A stretch of DNA of 64,000 bases from Microbacterium sp. LWO13-1.2 (GCF_038397725.1 NZ_CP151634.1:2852001-2916000), one strand, 5' to 3'. Positions 34,001 to 41,556 are shown, numbered from the stretch's first letter. Numbers and translations are program-made. The notes: a model not told the origin generated them from the sequence alone.

Positions 34001-36574
34001 CGAGTTGCCGTATTCGAAGGAGTAGACGGAGCCGTCATGGGCGCCGGTGCCGGAGTCCTTCGGCGTGTTGAAGTGGTTGTAGAAGTTGTTGTTGGGCAGG
34101 GTGCCGGAGTCCTCGACCTCATGTCCGCCGAGCACGGGGACGTAGGGCACGTGGGCGAGCTGGTCGGCTGCGCTGTCGAGCATCCACTGCCACTGCTCTT
34201 CGAGGTCGCCGTTGTCGACGAGGTCACCGTTCACGAGGATGAACTTCGGGTCGTCGATCGTGTCGATCGCCTTGACGAAGGTGTCTTTCCACTCGAGGAA
34301 GTTCGACAGGTCGGACGCCTGGGAGTCGGCGCTGAAGATGAAGTGGAAGGGCTCTTCCTTGGCCGTGTCCGTGGTGAAGGTACCGATCTTTCCCCAGCCG
34401 TTCGCGCTGCCGTCGCCGACCCGGTAGACGTATTTCGTTCCGGGGGTGAGGTCTTCGGCGGTCACGCGGTGGCTCGAGAACTTCGTGGTGCGGCGAGCCT
34501 CGCGGTCGTCGGCGGTCACGAACGTGTCGATGACCTCGGACGTGCCGTCGAACTCGATCACCCCGTCGGTCGGGAAGCCCTCACCGTGTTGATTGTCGGC
34601 CGGTGCGAGCTGCACCTTCGTGTCGGTGACCTGCGGAGGTGTGTACCAGGCGAACCCCATGGTGGTGCGCGGGTCGCCATTGATGTTCATCGAGAAGGTG
34701 CTGGGGGTCTTGACCACGGTACTGAAGCTCCAGCTGATGTCCTGTGCGGGGGTGACGCCATCGGTGGCGGCGACAGCAGACGATGCGACCGAGACCGTGT
34801 AGCGATGCCCGAATCCGAATGAGTCGTGCGCAATGCGCAGCGTGTCGTCTTCGACGGTGGCGACGACGCCGTCGGCGGCTGCGCCCGTCTCGTCCACGAT
34901 CCGGATGCCGGCCGCGTCGATGATCTTGATCTTCTTGTTGAATCGCACCTCGACCGGGACGTCACGGGCGATGGTGGCAGAGCCGTCCGCCGGTGTGGAG
35001 AGCACATCGAAGGTGGGCATCACCGTGGGTGTGCCGTCGACGCGATCGCCGGTGATGCGGATGTTCCGAATGAAGCTGTCTCCGTATCCGCCGACCGTCT
35101 CGTTGTCTGTGGTGTTGGAGGGTGAGTTCGACGTCATGATCCAGCGGACGAAGAGCGTCTGCGCACCCGAGGCGGCATCAGGGAGCGCGACGTTCTTTAC
35201 CAGGCAGGTGTCTTCTGGGCAGGCGAAGGTGTGCGTTGCGGTCTTGATGGCCGTGCCGGGGACCTCGGTCCAGGTCTTGCGGTCGGTGCTCATCTCGACG
35301 ACGAAGTCTCGCGGTCCTGATCCGGAGGCGCTGTGCTCCGAGGCGACGGCGATGTTCTCGAATCCGGTCGTGGAGAGCGCGGCGAGCCAGTACTTGGTGC
35401 GCATGCCACCGCTCCAGCCCTGGGCGGAGATCGCGTTGCCCCGGTCGGCGTGGAACCCGTACTCCCCGTTCGTTCCCACGCTGGTCAGCGCGGAGTGATC
35501 GGCATAGGCCCCGCCGGTCGCCCAGAAGACGCCCTTGTCGTCGTCATCGTCGAAGATCCACTCGGCGACGGAGTCCTTCTGCACAGCGGCCGTGCTGAAG
35601 GACCAGGTGATATCGGCGGTCGGAGCGATCTGATCGTCCGTTCCGGCGATGGCCGTCTTCGGGATGGTGACCGTGTACGTGCGGCCGGGGGCGAATGCGT
35701 CGTGCTGTACGGTGACGGTCGATCCGTCTGCGGTGAGGTCGACACCGCTCACCGTTGCGCCCTCGCCGTCGACGATCGACGCGGTGGCTCCCTGCTGCAC
35801 GGCTACTGACTTGTTGAACTTCACCGAGACAGGAGCATCCGTCTGCACGGTGTCGGCACCCTGCGGAGGAGTGAACGAGATCGCTGTGGTGGGCTTCTCC
35901 ACCGGGTCGCCCGTGGGGATGCCGGACACCGAGACGTCTCTGATCCGGCTGGAGCCGGTCGCGCCGACGGTCTCGCCGCTCACGCTCGTCGTGGAGGTGG
36001 TGACCCAGCGGATCGCGACCTCGTCTTTGTCGGCGGCGGAAGCGGGCAGGGGGAGTGACGAGGTGGTTCCCGTTGCGAAGTCGCCGCTGACGGCGAGGGT
36101 GCCACCGGCGACGTCTTGCCACGTCAGCTGACCGTCGGTGCTCACCTGCACCGCGAAATCGCGAGGACCGGAGCCGCTGGAGCGCTGTTGGGAGCTGACG
36201 GTGAGGTCCGTGTAGCCGCGAGTGGAGAGGAGGACCAGCCAAGACTTGCTTCCGGCGCCATCGTTCCACCCCTGGTAGCGGACCGATCCCTCCGCCTCAT
36301 CGTGGGTATACGCGGTGAGCGGGTCGGTGGTGACCGGTCGCAGGCTCGCCGAGGGCTCGGTGCCGCCGGTCGCACTGAACACGTTGGCGCCGACGCTGGA
36401 GTCGACGATGACAGGAGCGGTGGTGAACTGCCACTGCGCCACGTGTTCGGGCACGGCGGCCTGGGCGGCCGGAACGGTGAAAGCCGCGACCATCAGAGCG
36501 GTCGCAGCGGCCGCGATGGCCCTGACGAGCGGGCGTGCACGATTCGCGGTCAGCGTCGGGTGCGGAGACTTCAT
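31085..36574 (-). CDS. Cell-wall-anchored fusion: metallophosphoesterase (PAP-like) plus GH8 glycoside hydrolase
   Basis: Secreted protein of 1829 residues. Order: signal peptide 1-40 (AQA-A); module A 43-218; Ig-like Big_5 domain 230-328; second copy of module A 336-510; second Big_5 522-619; purple-acid-phosphatase-like N domain 625-738; metallophosphoesterase 742-960; PAP C-terminal part to 1060; two Fn3 domains 1070-1252; GH8 catalytic domain about 1262-1660; Fn3 1672-1768; LATTG at 1788-1792, membrane helix, basic tail. Esterase ligands: Asp750, GD 783-784, His908, His949, His951. The usual GNHE is GGHE (816-819), and the purple-enzyme tyrosine position is Asp. GH8 candidates are Glu1333 (general acid) and the TDGDLDMAY aspartates at 1409-1413. 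LAXTG indicates class E sortase anchoring. Confidence 0.88.
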   Translation of the reverse strand: MKSPHPTLTANRARPLVRAIAAAATALMVAAFTVPAAQAAVPEHVAQWQFTTAPVIVDSSVGANVFSATGGTEPSASLRPVTTDPLTAYTHDEAEGSVRYQGWNDGAGSKSWLVLLSTRGYTDLTVSSQQRSSGSGPRDFAVQVSTDGQLTWQDVAGGTLAVSGDFATGTTSSLPLPASAADKDEVAIRWVTTSTTSVSGETVGATGSSRIRDVSVSGIPTGDPVEKPTTAISFTPPQGADTVQTDAPVSVKFNKSVAVQQGATASIVDGEGATVSGVDLTADGSTVTVQHDAFAPGRTYTVTIPKTAIAGTDDQIAPTADITWSFSTAAVQKDSVAEWIFDDDDDKGVFWATGGAYADHSALTSVGTNGEYGFHADRGNAISAQGWSGGMRTKYWLAALSTTGFENIAVASEHSASGSGPRDFVVEMSTDRKTWTEVPGTAIKTATHTFACPEDTCLVKNVALPDAASGAQTLFVRWIMTSNSPSNTTDNETVGGYGDSFIRNIRITGDRVDGTPTVMPTFDVLSTPADGSATIARDVPVEVRFNKKIKIIDAAGIRIVDETGAAADGVVATVEDDTLRIAHDSFGFGHRYTVSVASSAVAATDGVTPAQDISWSFSTVVKTPSTFSMNINGDPRTTMGFAWYTPPQVTDTKVQLAPADNQHGEGFPTDGVIEFDGTSEVIDTFVTADDREARRTTKFSSHRVTAEDLTPGTKYVYRVGDGSANGWGKIGTFTTDTAKEEPFHFIFSADSQASDLSNFLEWKDTFVKAIDTIDDPKFILVNGDLVDNGDLEEQWQWMLDSAADQLAHVPYVPVLGGHEVEDSGTLPNNNFYNHFNTPKDSGTGAHDGSVYSFEYGNSLFMQFNSQYGGFLDDDGNIGRIDTEFANQLDWLRRTVAETDARWKFVSLHKGVYSAGENVCNWEADRVAFYEKVLVPVFQETGVDVVFEAHDHMYMRSHQMLDGKPVDTITDENGNIVVQYDVTDPNGILYLMPNALGNKFYETPEGCDTSFAAINEQPEKKMFVDFSVTDDTLSFKAYTAAKSDESAGDNGVRLFDEYAITRTDGTPDPVRDASLTIADGKANFAWKAPAASEEPVRGYRIYEKDDKVGTNWSAYIPAEPGRTEYTFAQPLSDDPTVRYEFVIKAVGTKDNSAPVAVVPPRAGDDEKAPTAPVGLSIRIPSQFQIDLSWLPSTDAVGVTGYKVFRDGELIARTTTTTFAEKGLTPGTTYEYTVSAYDAAGNESEKATPRQASTPQNPTTSDPQRPFGQHTEYAAGTLKPSASQAELDATVTGLYDAWKDAYLTQNPYEDDEYYVYYNGNGEAGEETPDAVTTSESNGYGMLITAIMAGHDPDAKKYFDSLLRFSKAHPSSMDPNLMAWQQRDDGTAIVNTLTFDPENPDWGWFGDDAATDGDLDMAYALLMADQQWGSGGEFDYLGDAQRIIDAILNSAIHPSENVVLLGDWTKDEAVYGRGTRTSDFMIQHFKDFAAASGNERWTTIADKTHAVSNQLFTDHSPMTGLLPDFAFKDGDGYRPADPEFLESEFDGAYNWNASRVPWRLGTDYLLTGDDRTKEQLAAMNAWIASSTGGDPTTIDQGYLLDGAPIEDGFDLAFASPFTVSAMLDGGDQAWLDSLWQVNTADPVTTYFGDSIRMLSMIVVSGNWWSPTGVGLPRSETPPAPPADVTATALAPDSVEVSWTATGGALFSAATNGATVIGYRIYRDGAAVTSVAEGTSFRDSGLTAGTTYGYYVTAIDVQGRESSPSPIASATTPKSGGGETPTTPTPRPGDGLATTGGDAPVGLLIGGVLLLAAGGLALTMRRRGRAGRSRSNV

Positions 36575-36626
36575 CGAGAGTCCTTCATGTTCTGGCCGTC
36601 TGACACGACCGATCAAGCGAATGCGG

Positions 36627-36655
36627 AGATCGTTTGAAAACATGATTTACGATCT
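36627..36655. promoter_or_regulatory. Perfect inverted repeat, candidate operator
   Basis: AGATCGT (36627-36633) and ACGATCT (36649-36655) are separated by a 15-base AT-rich spacer. The site lies just downstream of the predicted start of transcription for the large phosphoesterase-GH8 gene, a position that suits a repressor. Confidence 0.45.
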
Positions 36656-36661
36656 GCTCGA

Positions 36662-36691
36662 ATGCTATCCACACGGGACGAGGCGGGTCAA
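36662..36691 (-). promoter_or_regulatory. Promoter of the phosphoesterase-GH8 gene
   Basis: The minus strand has TTGACC (36691-36686), 18 bases, then TAGCAT (36667-36662). Transcription would start near 36655, giving a leader of about 80 bases. The 280-base gap between this gene and serB shows no other feature. Confidence 0.45.
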
Positions 36692-36854
36692 TGCACGCGA
36701 GCGGGTCTTCCGGAGAATTCACCCGATGGTGCGCCGCGCGCACCGGATGTTCATCACCTGTGATCGGGGGACCCGGAAGGGGCCCCATCGTGACGGACGT
36801 CTCCGGAAGCGCGGCTCAGCGGGAGCCGGTACTCGCGGCCCGCGCCTGAAGGGA

Positions 36855-37490
36855 CTAGGGGAGCAGCGGGATGACTTCGGAAAGATCCTGGTCGCGGATG
36901 ACCAGACTGGCAGCCGCGCGGACTGCGGGTTTCGCATTGAAGGCGATTCCGAGGCCGGCGACCGTCATCATCTGAAGGTCGTTCGCGCCGTCGCCGATCG
37001 CCAGCGTGGCGTGCGGGGCGACGCCGAGTTCGGCAGCCCATTCCTGCAGAGAAGCGGCCTTCGCTGCAGCATCCACGATCTCGCCGTCGACCGCCCCGGT
37101 GAGCACGCCGTCGACGATGTCCAGCCGGTTGGCGCGCCAGCGATCCACGCCGAGCGACGGCGCCACGTGATCGAGGATCTCGTGGAATCCGCCGGAGACG
37201 ACACCGACGACGCCGCCGCGGTCATGAACGGCGGCGGTCAGTTCGCGCACACCCGGCGTGGGCTCGATACGTGCCAGGACGCGTGCGAACGCCTCCACGG
37301 GGACGCCGCTGAGTGCCGAGACCCGGGACCTCAGGCTCTCCGCGAAGTCGACTTCACCGCGCATCGCGGCTTCGGTCGCCGCCTGCACCTCTGCGCCGCG
37401 ACCTGCTTCGTCGGCGAGCAATTCGATCACCTCGTTGCGGATGAGGGTGGAATCGGCATCGAGGACGACGAGGAAGCGCGCGGAGGTCAC
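36855..37490 (-). CDS. serB: Phosphoserine phosphatase
   Basis: HAD-type phosphatase that makes serine from phosphoserine. It has 211 residues, which is the catalytic domain only, without the N-terminal ACT domain of longer SerB proteins. Motif I is LDADSTLI (nucleophile Asp and acid Asp), motif II is VVSGGF, and motif III/IV is IGDGANDLQM. The cap region ALSGVP is typical of SerB. The GTG at 37488-37490 lies 7 bases from TACGCT, so it is probably leaderless. glgC ends 31 bases upstream on the same strand, with no obvious functional link. Confidence 0.92.
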   Translation of the reverse strand: MTSARFLVVLDADSTLIRNEVIELLADEAGRGAEVQAATEAAMRGEVDFAESLRSRVSALSGVPVEAFARVLARIEPTPGVRELTAAVHDRGGVVGVVSGGFHEILDHVAPSLGVDRWRANRLDIVDGVLTGAVDGEIVDAAAKAASLQEWAAELGVAPHATLAIGDGANDLQMMTVAGLGIAFNAKPAVRAAASLVIRDQDLSEVIPLLP

Positions 37491-37497
37491 CCGATCG

Positions 37498-37503
37498 AGC
37501 GTA
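37498..37503 (-). promoter_or_regulatory. -10-like hexamer for leaderless serB
   Basis: The minus strand reads TACGCT, 7 bases from the GTG at 37490. Confidence 0.4.
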
Positions 37504-37521
37504 GTGCCAACACGGCCCGAC

Positions 37522-38766
37522 TCAGCGTTCGATGAAGACGCCCTTGCCGACCACCGTGATCCCGGAATCGGTGACCGTGAATCCGCGCGCCAGGTCGCGA
37601 TCGCGATCGACGCCGACCGTGGCACCGTCGGCCAGGACGACGTTCTTGTCGAGGATCGCTCGGTGCACCCGCGCTCCCGAACCGACCTGGACGTGGTCGA
37701 ACACCACGGAGTCCGTGATGGTCGAGCCGCCCGCCGCGAGCGTCCAAGGACCCACAACGCTGCGTTCCAGATGCGTTCCGGAGAGCACAGATCCCAAAGA
37801 CACGATGGAATCGATCGCGTTACCGATCCGCCCGACGGAGTCGCGCACGAACTTCGCTGGCGGTGAATTGACGGCCTGCGAGTGGATCGGCCAGTCCATG
37901 TTGTACAGGTTGAAGATCGGCAGCGCCGAGATGAGATCCATGTGGGCATCGAAGAACGAGTCGATCGTACCGACATCGCGCCAGTAAGAACGGTCGCGCG
38001 GCGAGGACCCAGGAACGTCGTTCTGCTTCATGTCGTAGAAGCCGGCTTCGCCGCGATCCACGAAGTAGGGGACGATGTCGCCGCCCATGTCGTGTCCGGA
38101 GGTCGGTGATTCGCCGTCGACCTCGACCGCCTCGATGAGGGCGTCGGCATCGAAGATGTAGTTACCCATCGACGCCAGCACCTCGTGCGGCGAATCCGGA
38201 AGACCCACGGCATCGGAGGGCTTCTCCAGGAACCGCTTGATGCGCCCGGCATCCTCGGGATCCGTGTCAATCACGCCGAATTGGTTGGCCATGGCGAGAG
38301 GCTGGCGGATGCCGGCGACCGTCGCCTTCGCGCCCGATTCGATGTGCGCATCCAGCATCTGCTGGAAGTCCATCCGGTACACGTGATCGGCACCGATCAC
38401 GACGACGATGTCGGGCTTCTCGTCGCTGATGAGGTTGAGGCTCTGCAGAATCGCATCGGCGGAACCGGAGAACCAGCGTTTGCCCAGTCGTTGCTGAGCC
38501 GGAACGGAAGTCACATACGAATCCAGCAGGGCCGACATCCGCCACGTCTGCGATATGTGTCGGTCGAGGCTGTGGGATTTGTACTGCGTCAGGACGACGA
38601 TCTGACGCAGCCCGGAATTGATCAGGTTCGAGATCGCGAAATCGATCAATCGGTACTGTCCGCCGAACGGCACTGCAGGCTTGGCGCGATCGGCCGTGAG
38701 TGGCATGAGGCGCTTGCCCTCGCCGCCGGCGAGGATGATCCCGAAGACCTTCTTTGGAGCGGACAT
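37522..38766 (-). CDS. glgC: Glucose-1-phosphate adenylyltransferase
   Basis: Makes ADP-glucose from glucose 1-phosphate and ATP, the committed step of glycogen and maltose 1-phosphate synthesis. The 414-residue length is usual. [11 protein letters not shown] is at residues 14-24, [19 protein letters not shown] follows, and the active-site DHVYRMDF and substrate-site FLEKP are present. A left-handed beta-helix C-terminal domain begins near residue 300. The start ATG is 6 bases from TAGGGT (minus strand). It is divergent from glgA across only 46 bases, so the two promoters are nearly back to back. Confidence 0.96.
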   Translation of the reverse strand: MSAPKKVFGIILAGGEGKRLMPLTADRAKPAVPFGGQYRLIDFAISNLINSGLRQIVVLTQYKSHSLDRHISQTWRMSALLDSYVTSVPAQQRLGKRWFSGSADAILQSLNLISDEKPDIVVVIGADHVYRMDFQQMLDAHIESGAKATVAGIRQPLAMANQFGVIDTDPEDAGRIKRFLEKPSDAVGLPDSPHEVLASMGNYIFDADALIEAVEVDGESPTSGHDMGGDIVPYFVDRGEAGFYDMKQNDVPGSSPRDRSYWRDVGTIDSFFDAHMDLISALPIFNLYNMDWPIHSQAVNSPPAKFVRDSVGRIGNAIDSIVSLGSVLSGTHLERSVVGPWTLAAGGSTITDSVVFDHVQVGSGARVHRAILDKNVVLADGATVGVDRDRDLARGFTVTDSGITVVGKGVFIER

Positions 38767-38772
38767 GGCTCC

Positions 38773-38778
38773 ACCCTA
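38773..38778 (-). promoter_or_regulatory. -10-like hexamer for leaderless glgC
   Basis: The minus strand reads TAGGGT with a 6-base gap to the ATG at 38766. It faces the glgA promoter 22 bases away. Confidence 0.45.
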
Positions 38779-38800
38779 GAGGGCAAAACCCGTCGTGTAC

Positions 38801-38806
38801 TAGCGT
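38801..38806 (+). promoter_or_regulatory. -10-like hexamer for leaderless glgA
   Basis: TAGCGT with a 6-base gap to the ATG at 38813. No Shine-Dalgarno sequence is present. The glgC and glgA promoters must overlap, so a single regulator could govern both. Confidence 0.45.
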
Positions 38807-38812
38807 TCGATC

Positions 38813-39997
38813 ATGCGAGTTGAGATGATCACCAAGGAGTATCCGCCTGCGATCTATGGCGGTGCCGGCGTGCATGTCGCGGAGCTCGTTGCCGCGCTTC
38901 GAGAGAGCATCGATGTGCGTGTTCGCGCCTTCGGTGAAAAGCGCGACGAAGCCGACACCTATGCGTATGGCACGCCGACGGAACTGGCCGACACGAATGC
39001 GGCTCTGCAGACTCTGGGCACCGATCTGGAGATCGTGGCGGCCATCGAGCACGCGGATGTCGTGCACAGCCACACCTGGTACGCGAACTTCGCCGGTCAC
39101 CTCGCCTCCCAGCTGCACGGCATTCCTCACGTGTTGACCGCTCACAGCCTGGAGCCGCTCCGCCCCTGGAAGGCGGAGCAACTCGGTGGCGGTTACGCCG
39201 TGTCCAGCGGCATCGAGAAGCTGGCATACGAGAACGCTGCGGCCGTCATCGCCGTGAGCGCCGGGATGCGGGCAGACATCCTGCGCAGCTACCCGAATGT
39301 CGATCCGGCCAGGGTGCGGGTGATCCACAACGGCATCGACGTCGAGCGTTGGCACCCCGTGCACGACACCGACTTCCTGAAGAGCGTCGGCATGGATCCG
39401 GATCGGCCTTCGGTCGTCTTCGTCGGACGCATCACCAGGCAGAAGGGTCTTCCGTATCTGCTGCAGGCGGCTCGACGGCTGCCGCCGGAGGTTCAGCTCG
39501 TCCTGTGTGCCGGTGCGCCGGACACACCGGAGATCATGGCCGAGGTGCAGGAGGGCGTCCGACTGCTCCAGGAGACTCGCGATGGCGTGATCTGGATCGA
39601 GAAGATGCTTCCGCGGGAGCAGCTCTCCGCCATCCTCACGGCGGCGACCACGTTCGTCTGCCCGTCCGTCTACGAGCCGCTGGGCATCGTCAATCTCGAG
39701 GCGATGGCGTGCGGGGCCGCGGTCGTCGGCACGGCGACGGGTGGCATCCCCGAGGTCGTCGCAGACGGAATCACCGGTCGCCTGGTGCCGATCGAGCAGG
39801 TGCAGGACGGCACCGGCACTCCGGTCGATCCGGAGCGTTATGTCGCGGACCTCGCGGCGGTGCTCACCGAAGTGGTCTCGGATCCGGAACGGGCGAAGGC
39901 GTATGGGGAGGCCGGGCGCGAGCGCGCTCGAACGGACTTCAGCTGGGCCGCGATCGCCGACACCACGCGCGCGCTCTACGCGGAGCTCACCTCCTGA
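38813..39997 (+). CDS. glgA: Glycogen synthase, actinobacterial GlgA (GlgM-like)
   Basis: GT4-type glucosyltransferase of 394 residues using ADP-glucose. The N-terminal KEYPPAIYGGAGVHVAEL has the donor-binding Gly-rich loop. HNGIDVERW and FVGRITRQKG mark the domain junction, and the C-terminal domain has CPSVYEPLGIVNLEAMACG, with the conserved Glu pair. In mycobacteria the counterpart (Rv1212c, GlgM) mainly makes maltose 1-phosphate for the GlgE pathway; which product applies here cannot be told. It is divergent from glgC. The stop is followed within a few bases by the promoter of the next gene. Confidence 0.94.
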   Translation: MRVEMITKEYPPAIYGGAGVHVAELVAALRESIDVRVRAFGEKRDEADTYAYGTPTELADTNAALQTLGTDLEIVAAIEHADVVHSHTWYANFAGHLASQLHGIPHVLTAHSLEPLRPWKAEQLGGGYAVSSGIEKLAYENAAAVIAVSAGMRADILRSYPNVDPARVRVIHNGIDVERWHPVHDTDFLKSVGMDPDRPSVVFVGRITRQKGLPYLLQAARRLPPEVQLVLCAGAPDTPEIMAEVQEGVRLLQETRDGVIWIEKMLPREQLSAILTAATTFVCPSVYEPLGIVNLEAMACGAAVVGTATGGIPEVVADGITGRLVPIEQVQDGTGTPVDPERYVADLAAVLTEVVSDPERAKAYGEAGRERARTDFSWAAIADTTRALYAELTS

Positions 39998-40002
39998 GCC
40001 GA

Positions 40003-40008
40003 TAGGCT
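40003..40008 (+). promoter_or_regulatory. -10-like hexamer for the lone ABC ATPase gene
   Basis: TAGGCT, just behind the glgA stop, lies 6 bases before the ATG at 40015. This suggests a leaderless transcript separate from glgA. Confidence 0.45.
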
Positions 40009-40014
40009 GGCGGT

Positions 40015-40800
40015 ATGCCGATCGCTCTGGACCTCACCGACGTCGTCGTGCGCCGCGAGGGGCGCAACATCATCGATCACGTGACCTGGCAGGTCACCGA
40101 TGATCAGCGATGGGTGATCCTCGGACCGAACGGGGCGGGCAAGACGACCCTGCTCCAGCTCGCCGACACGCTCATGCACCCGACCTCCGGAACGGTCACG
40201 GTGCTGGGGGAGACTCTGGGCCGCACCGACGTGTTCGAGGTGCGTCCGCGCATCGGCTTCGCGTCATCCGCGATGGCCAAGCGGGTCCCGCGCGACGAGA
40301 CAGTGCTGAATGCCGTGCTCACCGCCGCGTACTCGGTGCTCGGGCGCTGGAACGAGAACTACGAGGACATCGATGAGCGCCGCGCGCTGCGTGTGCTCGG
40401 CGACTGGCGTCTCGAGCACCTCGCCGACCGCACCTTCGGAACCCTGAGCGACGGCGAGCAGAAGCGCGTACAGATCGCGCGCGCGGTGATGACCGACCCC
40501 GAGCTCCTGCTCCTCGACGAGCCGACGGCGTCGCTCGACCTCGGTTCCCGGGAGGAGCTGCTCGCCCTGCTCAGCGGGTACGCGTCGTCTCCCACCACGC
40601 CGGCGATGCTCATGGTCACGCACCATGTCGAAGAGATCCCCGTCGGTTTCACACATGTGATGCTGCTGCGCGACGGTCAGGTCGTTTCGGCCGGTCCGGT
40701 CGCCGACACGCTCACCGCCGAAACGCTGACGGAGACCTTCGGCATGCCGATCACCCTCAGCAGCGAAGACGGTCGCTACGCCGCTCGAGCGCAGTCCTGA
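40015..40800 (+). CDS. Stand-alone ABC transporter ATPase (ModF-like)
   Basis: A 261-residue single ABC ATPase domain: Walker A GPNGAGKTT near residues 39-47, signature LSDGEQKRVQIARA, Walker B LLLLDEPTASLD, and H-loop TH in MVTHHVEEI. No permease or binding protein gene adjoins it. Family members close to ModF or the actinobacterial lone ATPases are similar in layout. Whether it serves an unlinked permease or acts alone is open. The signature reads LSDGE rather than LSGGQ, a tolerated variant. Confidence 0.85.
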   Translation: MPIALDLTDVVVRREGRNIIDHVTWQVTDDQRWVILGPNGAGKTTLLQLADTLMHPTSGTVTVLGETLGRTDVFEVRPRIGFASSAMAKRVPRDETVLNAVLTAAYSVLGRWNENYEDIDERRALRVLGDWRLEHLADRTFGTLSDGEQKRVQIARAVMTDPELLLLDEPTASLDLGSREELLALLSGYASSPTTPAMLMVTHHVEEIPVGFTHVMLLRDGQVVSAGPVADTLTAETLTETFGMPITLSSEDGRYAARAQS

Positions 40801-40810
40801 GCTCGGGTTT

Positions 40811-40825
40811 CTGAGCTCGTCGAAG
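40811..40825 (-). repeat. Second copy of the CTTCGACRRGCTCAG repeat
   Basis: The minus strand reads CTTCGACGAGCTCAG, differing by one base from the copy at 18963-18977. It sits just upstream of the rpmE2 promoter. Confidence 0.45.
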
Positions 40826-40831
40826 GACTGC

Positions 40832-40837
40832 TAGACT
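40832..40837 (+). promoter_or_regulatory. -10 element of rpmE2
   Basis: TAGACT predicts transcription from about 40844. The RNA would then begin at the 5' side of the outer stem of the leader structure. Confidence 0.5.
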
Positions 40838-40842
40838 CGAAC

Positions 40843-40910
40843 CTTGGTGCTCACTGCACCGCAGACTTCCCGCGCCCTGGCACAATCCAGGGCACCAAGT
40901 AAGGAATCCC
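40843..40910 (+). promoter_or_regulatory. Structured leader of rpmE2 with mutually exclusive hairpins
   Basis: Three pairings are possible. GGTGC (40846-40850) pairs with GCACC (40856-40860). CTTGGTGC (40843-40850) pairs with GCACCAAG (40892-40899). GCCCTGG (40874-40880) pairs with CCAGGGC (40887-40893). The first two exclude each other because they share GGTGC, and the last two compete for GC at 40892-40893. The Shine-Dalgarno AAGGA (40901-40905) lies directly behind the outer stem. This is the layout of a ribosomal-protein leader under feedback control; I did not match it to a named RNA family. Confidence 0.6.
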
Positions 40911-41165
40911 ATGAAGACTGACATTCACCCCGACTACCAGGCTGTCGTGTTCCGCGACCTCGGTTCGGGCGAGACCTTCCTCACCCGCTCCACGGTGTCC
41001 AGCGACAAGACCATCGAACTCGAAGGCGTGGTCTACCCCGTTATCGACGTCGAGATCTCCTCGGCCTCGCACCCGTTCTACACGGGCAAGCAGCGCATCA
41101 TGGACTCGGCCGGTCGCGTCGAGAAGTTCAACCAGCGCTTCAAGGGCTTCGGCGGCTCCAAGTAA
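40911..41165 (+). CDS. rpmE2: Ribosomal protein bL31 type B
   Basis: Large-subunit ribosomal protein of 84 residues, the type-B form: it begins [10 protein letters not shown], has [20 protein letters not shown] in the middle, and lacks the zinc-binding cysteines of type A L31. Type-B copies often replace the zinc form when zinc is scarce, under Zur control. No Zur box is evident here, but the leader is strongly structured. The gene stands alone between its own promoter and a strong terminator. The ATG follows AAGGA at 5 bases. Confidence 0.96.
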   Translation: MKTDIHPDYQAVVFRDLGSGETFLTRSTVSSDKTIELEGVVYPVIDVEISSASHPFYTGKQRIMDSAGRVEKFNQRFKGFGGSK

Positions 41166-41176
41166 TCATTGCCGCG

Positions 41177-41208
41177 AAGGCCCCGTGCTCCTCGGAGCAC
41201 GGGGCCTT
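41177..41208. terminator. Strong hairpin terminator after rpmE2
   Basis: Arms 41177-41191 and 41194-41208 are perfectly complementary around a very short loop and flanked by A and T residues. It lies between the convergent rpmE2 and the small membrane protein gene and can serve both. Confidence 0.8.
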
Positions 41209-41219
41209 TGTCGTCTCGC

Positions 41220-41501
41220 TCAGAGTTCGATCGTGATGCGATCGCCGTCGATCTTGCTCGGCGGGTCGCCAGGAGACGGGGCGGGGGCGGTGCGTTTCGT
41301 CTGCCGGTCGCGCTCCATGCCCGCCTCGTAGGCCGACGGCATCCAGATCGCGTCGAACGATCCGCCGAACCCGCCGCCGGTGCCGTCATACTTCTCTTCG
41401 ACCGACTTCTTCGACAGGCTGCGGACGATCGCGAATACGATCAGGCCGGGTCCCATGCCTGCGACCACGGCGACGTAGAACCAACCGACCACGTCCTTCA
41501 T
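41220..41501 (-). CDS. Small membrane protein, function unknown
   Basis: A 93-residue protein with one clear transmembrane segment (about residues 5-25, VGWFYVAVVAGMGPGLIVFAI). A polar cytoplasmic part follows, including KKSVEEKYDGTGGGFGGSFDAIWMPSAYEA and a Pro/Lys-rich end. I recognise no named family. The ATG at 41499-41501 lies 6 bases from TACGGT, which supports this start over a longer one. Its own start and the downstream terminator suggest a monocistronic gene. Confidence 0.7.
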   Translation of the reverse strand: MKDVVGWFYVAVVAGMGPGLIVFAIVRSLSKKSVEEKYDGTGGGFGGSFDAIWMPSAYEAGMERDRQTKRTAPAPSPGDPPSKIDGDRITIEL

Positions 41502-41507
41502 GAGGCC

Positions 41508-41513
41508 ACCGTA
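41508..41513 (-). promoter_or_regulatory. -10-like hexamer for the small membrane protein
   Basis: The minus strand reads TACGGT with a 6-base gap to the ATG at 41501. Confidence 0.4.
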
Positions 41514-41556
41514 CGCCGCTCGCACCGTCGTGGCATCCCCCGTACGGGGGATCTGC

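Noticed and set aside
40843..40910. Zur box controlling rpmE2
   Set aside because: No palindrome resembling TGAAAATCATTTTCA is present; the visible structure is RNA-like.
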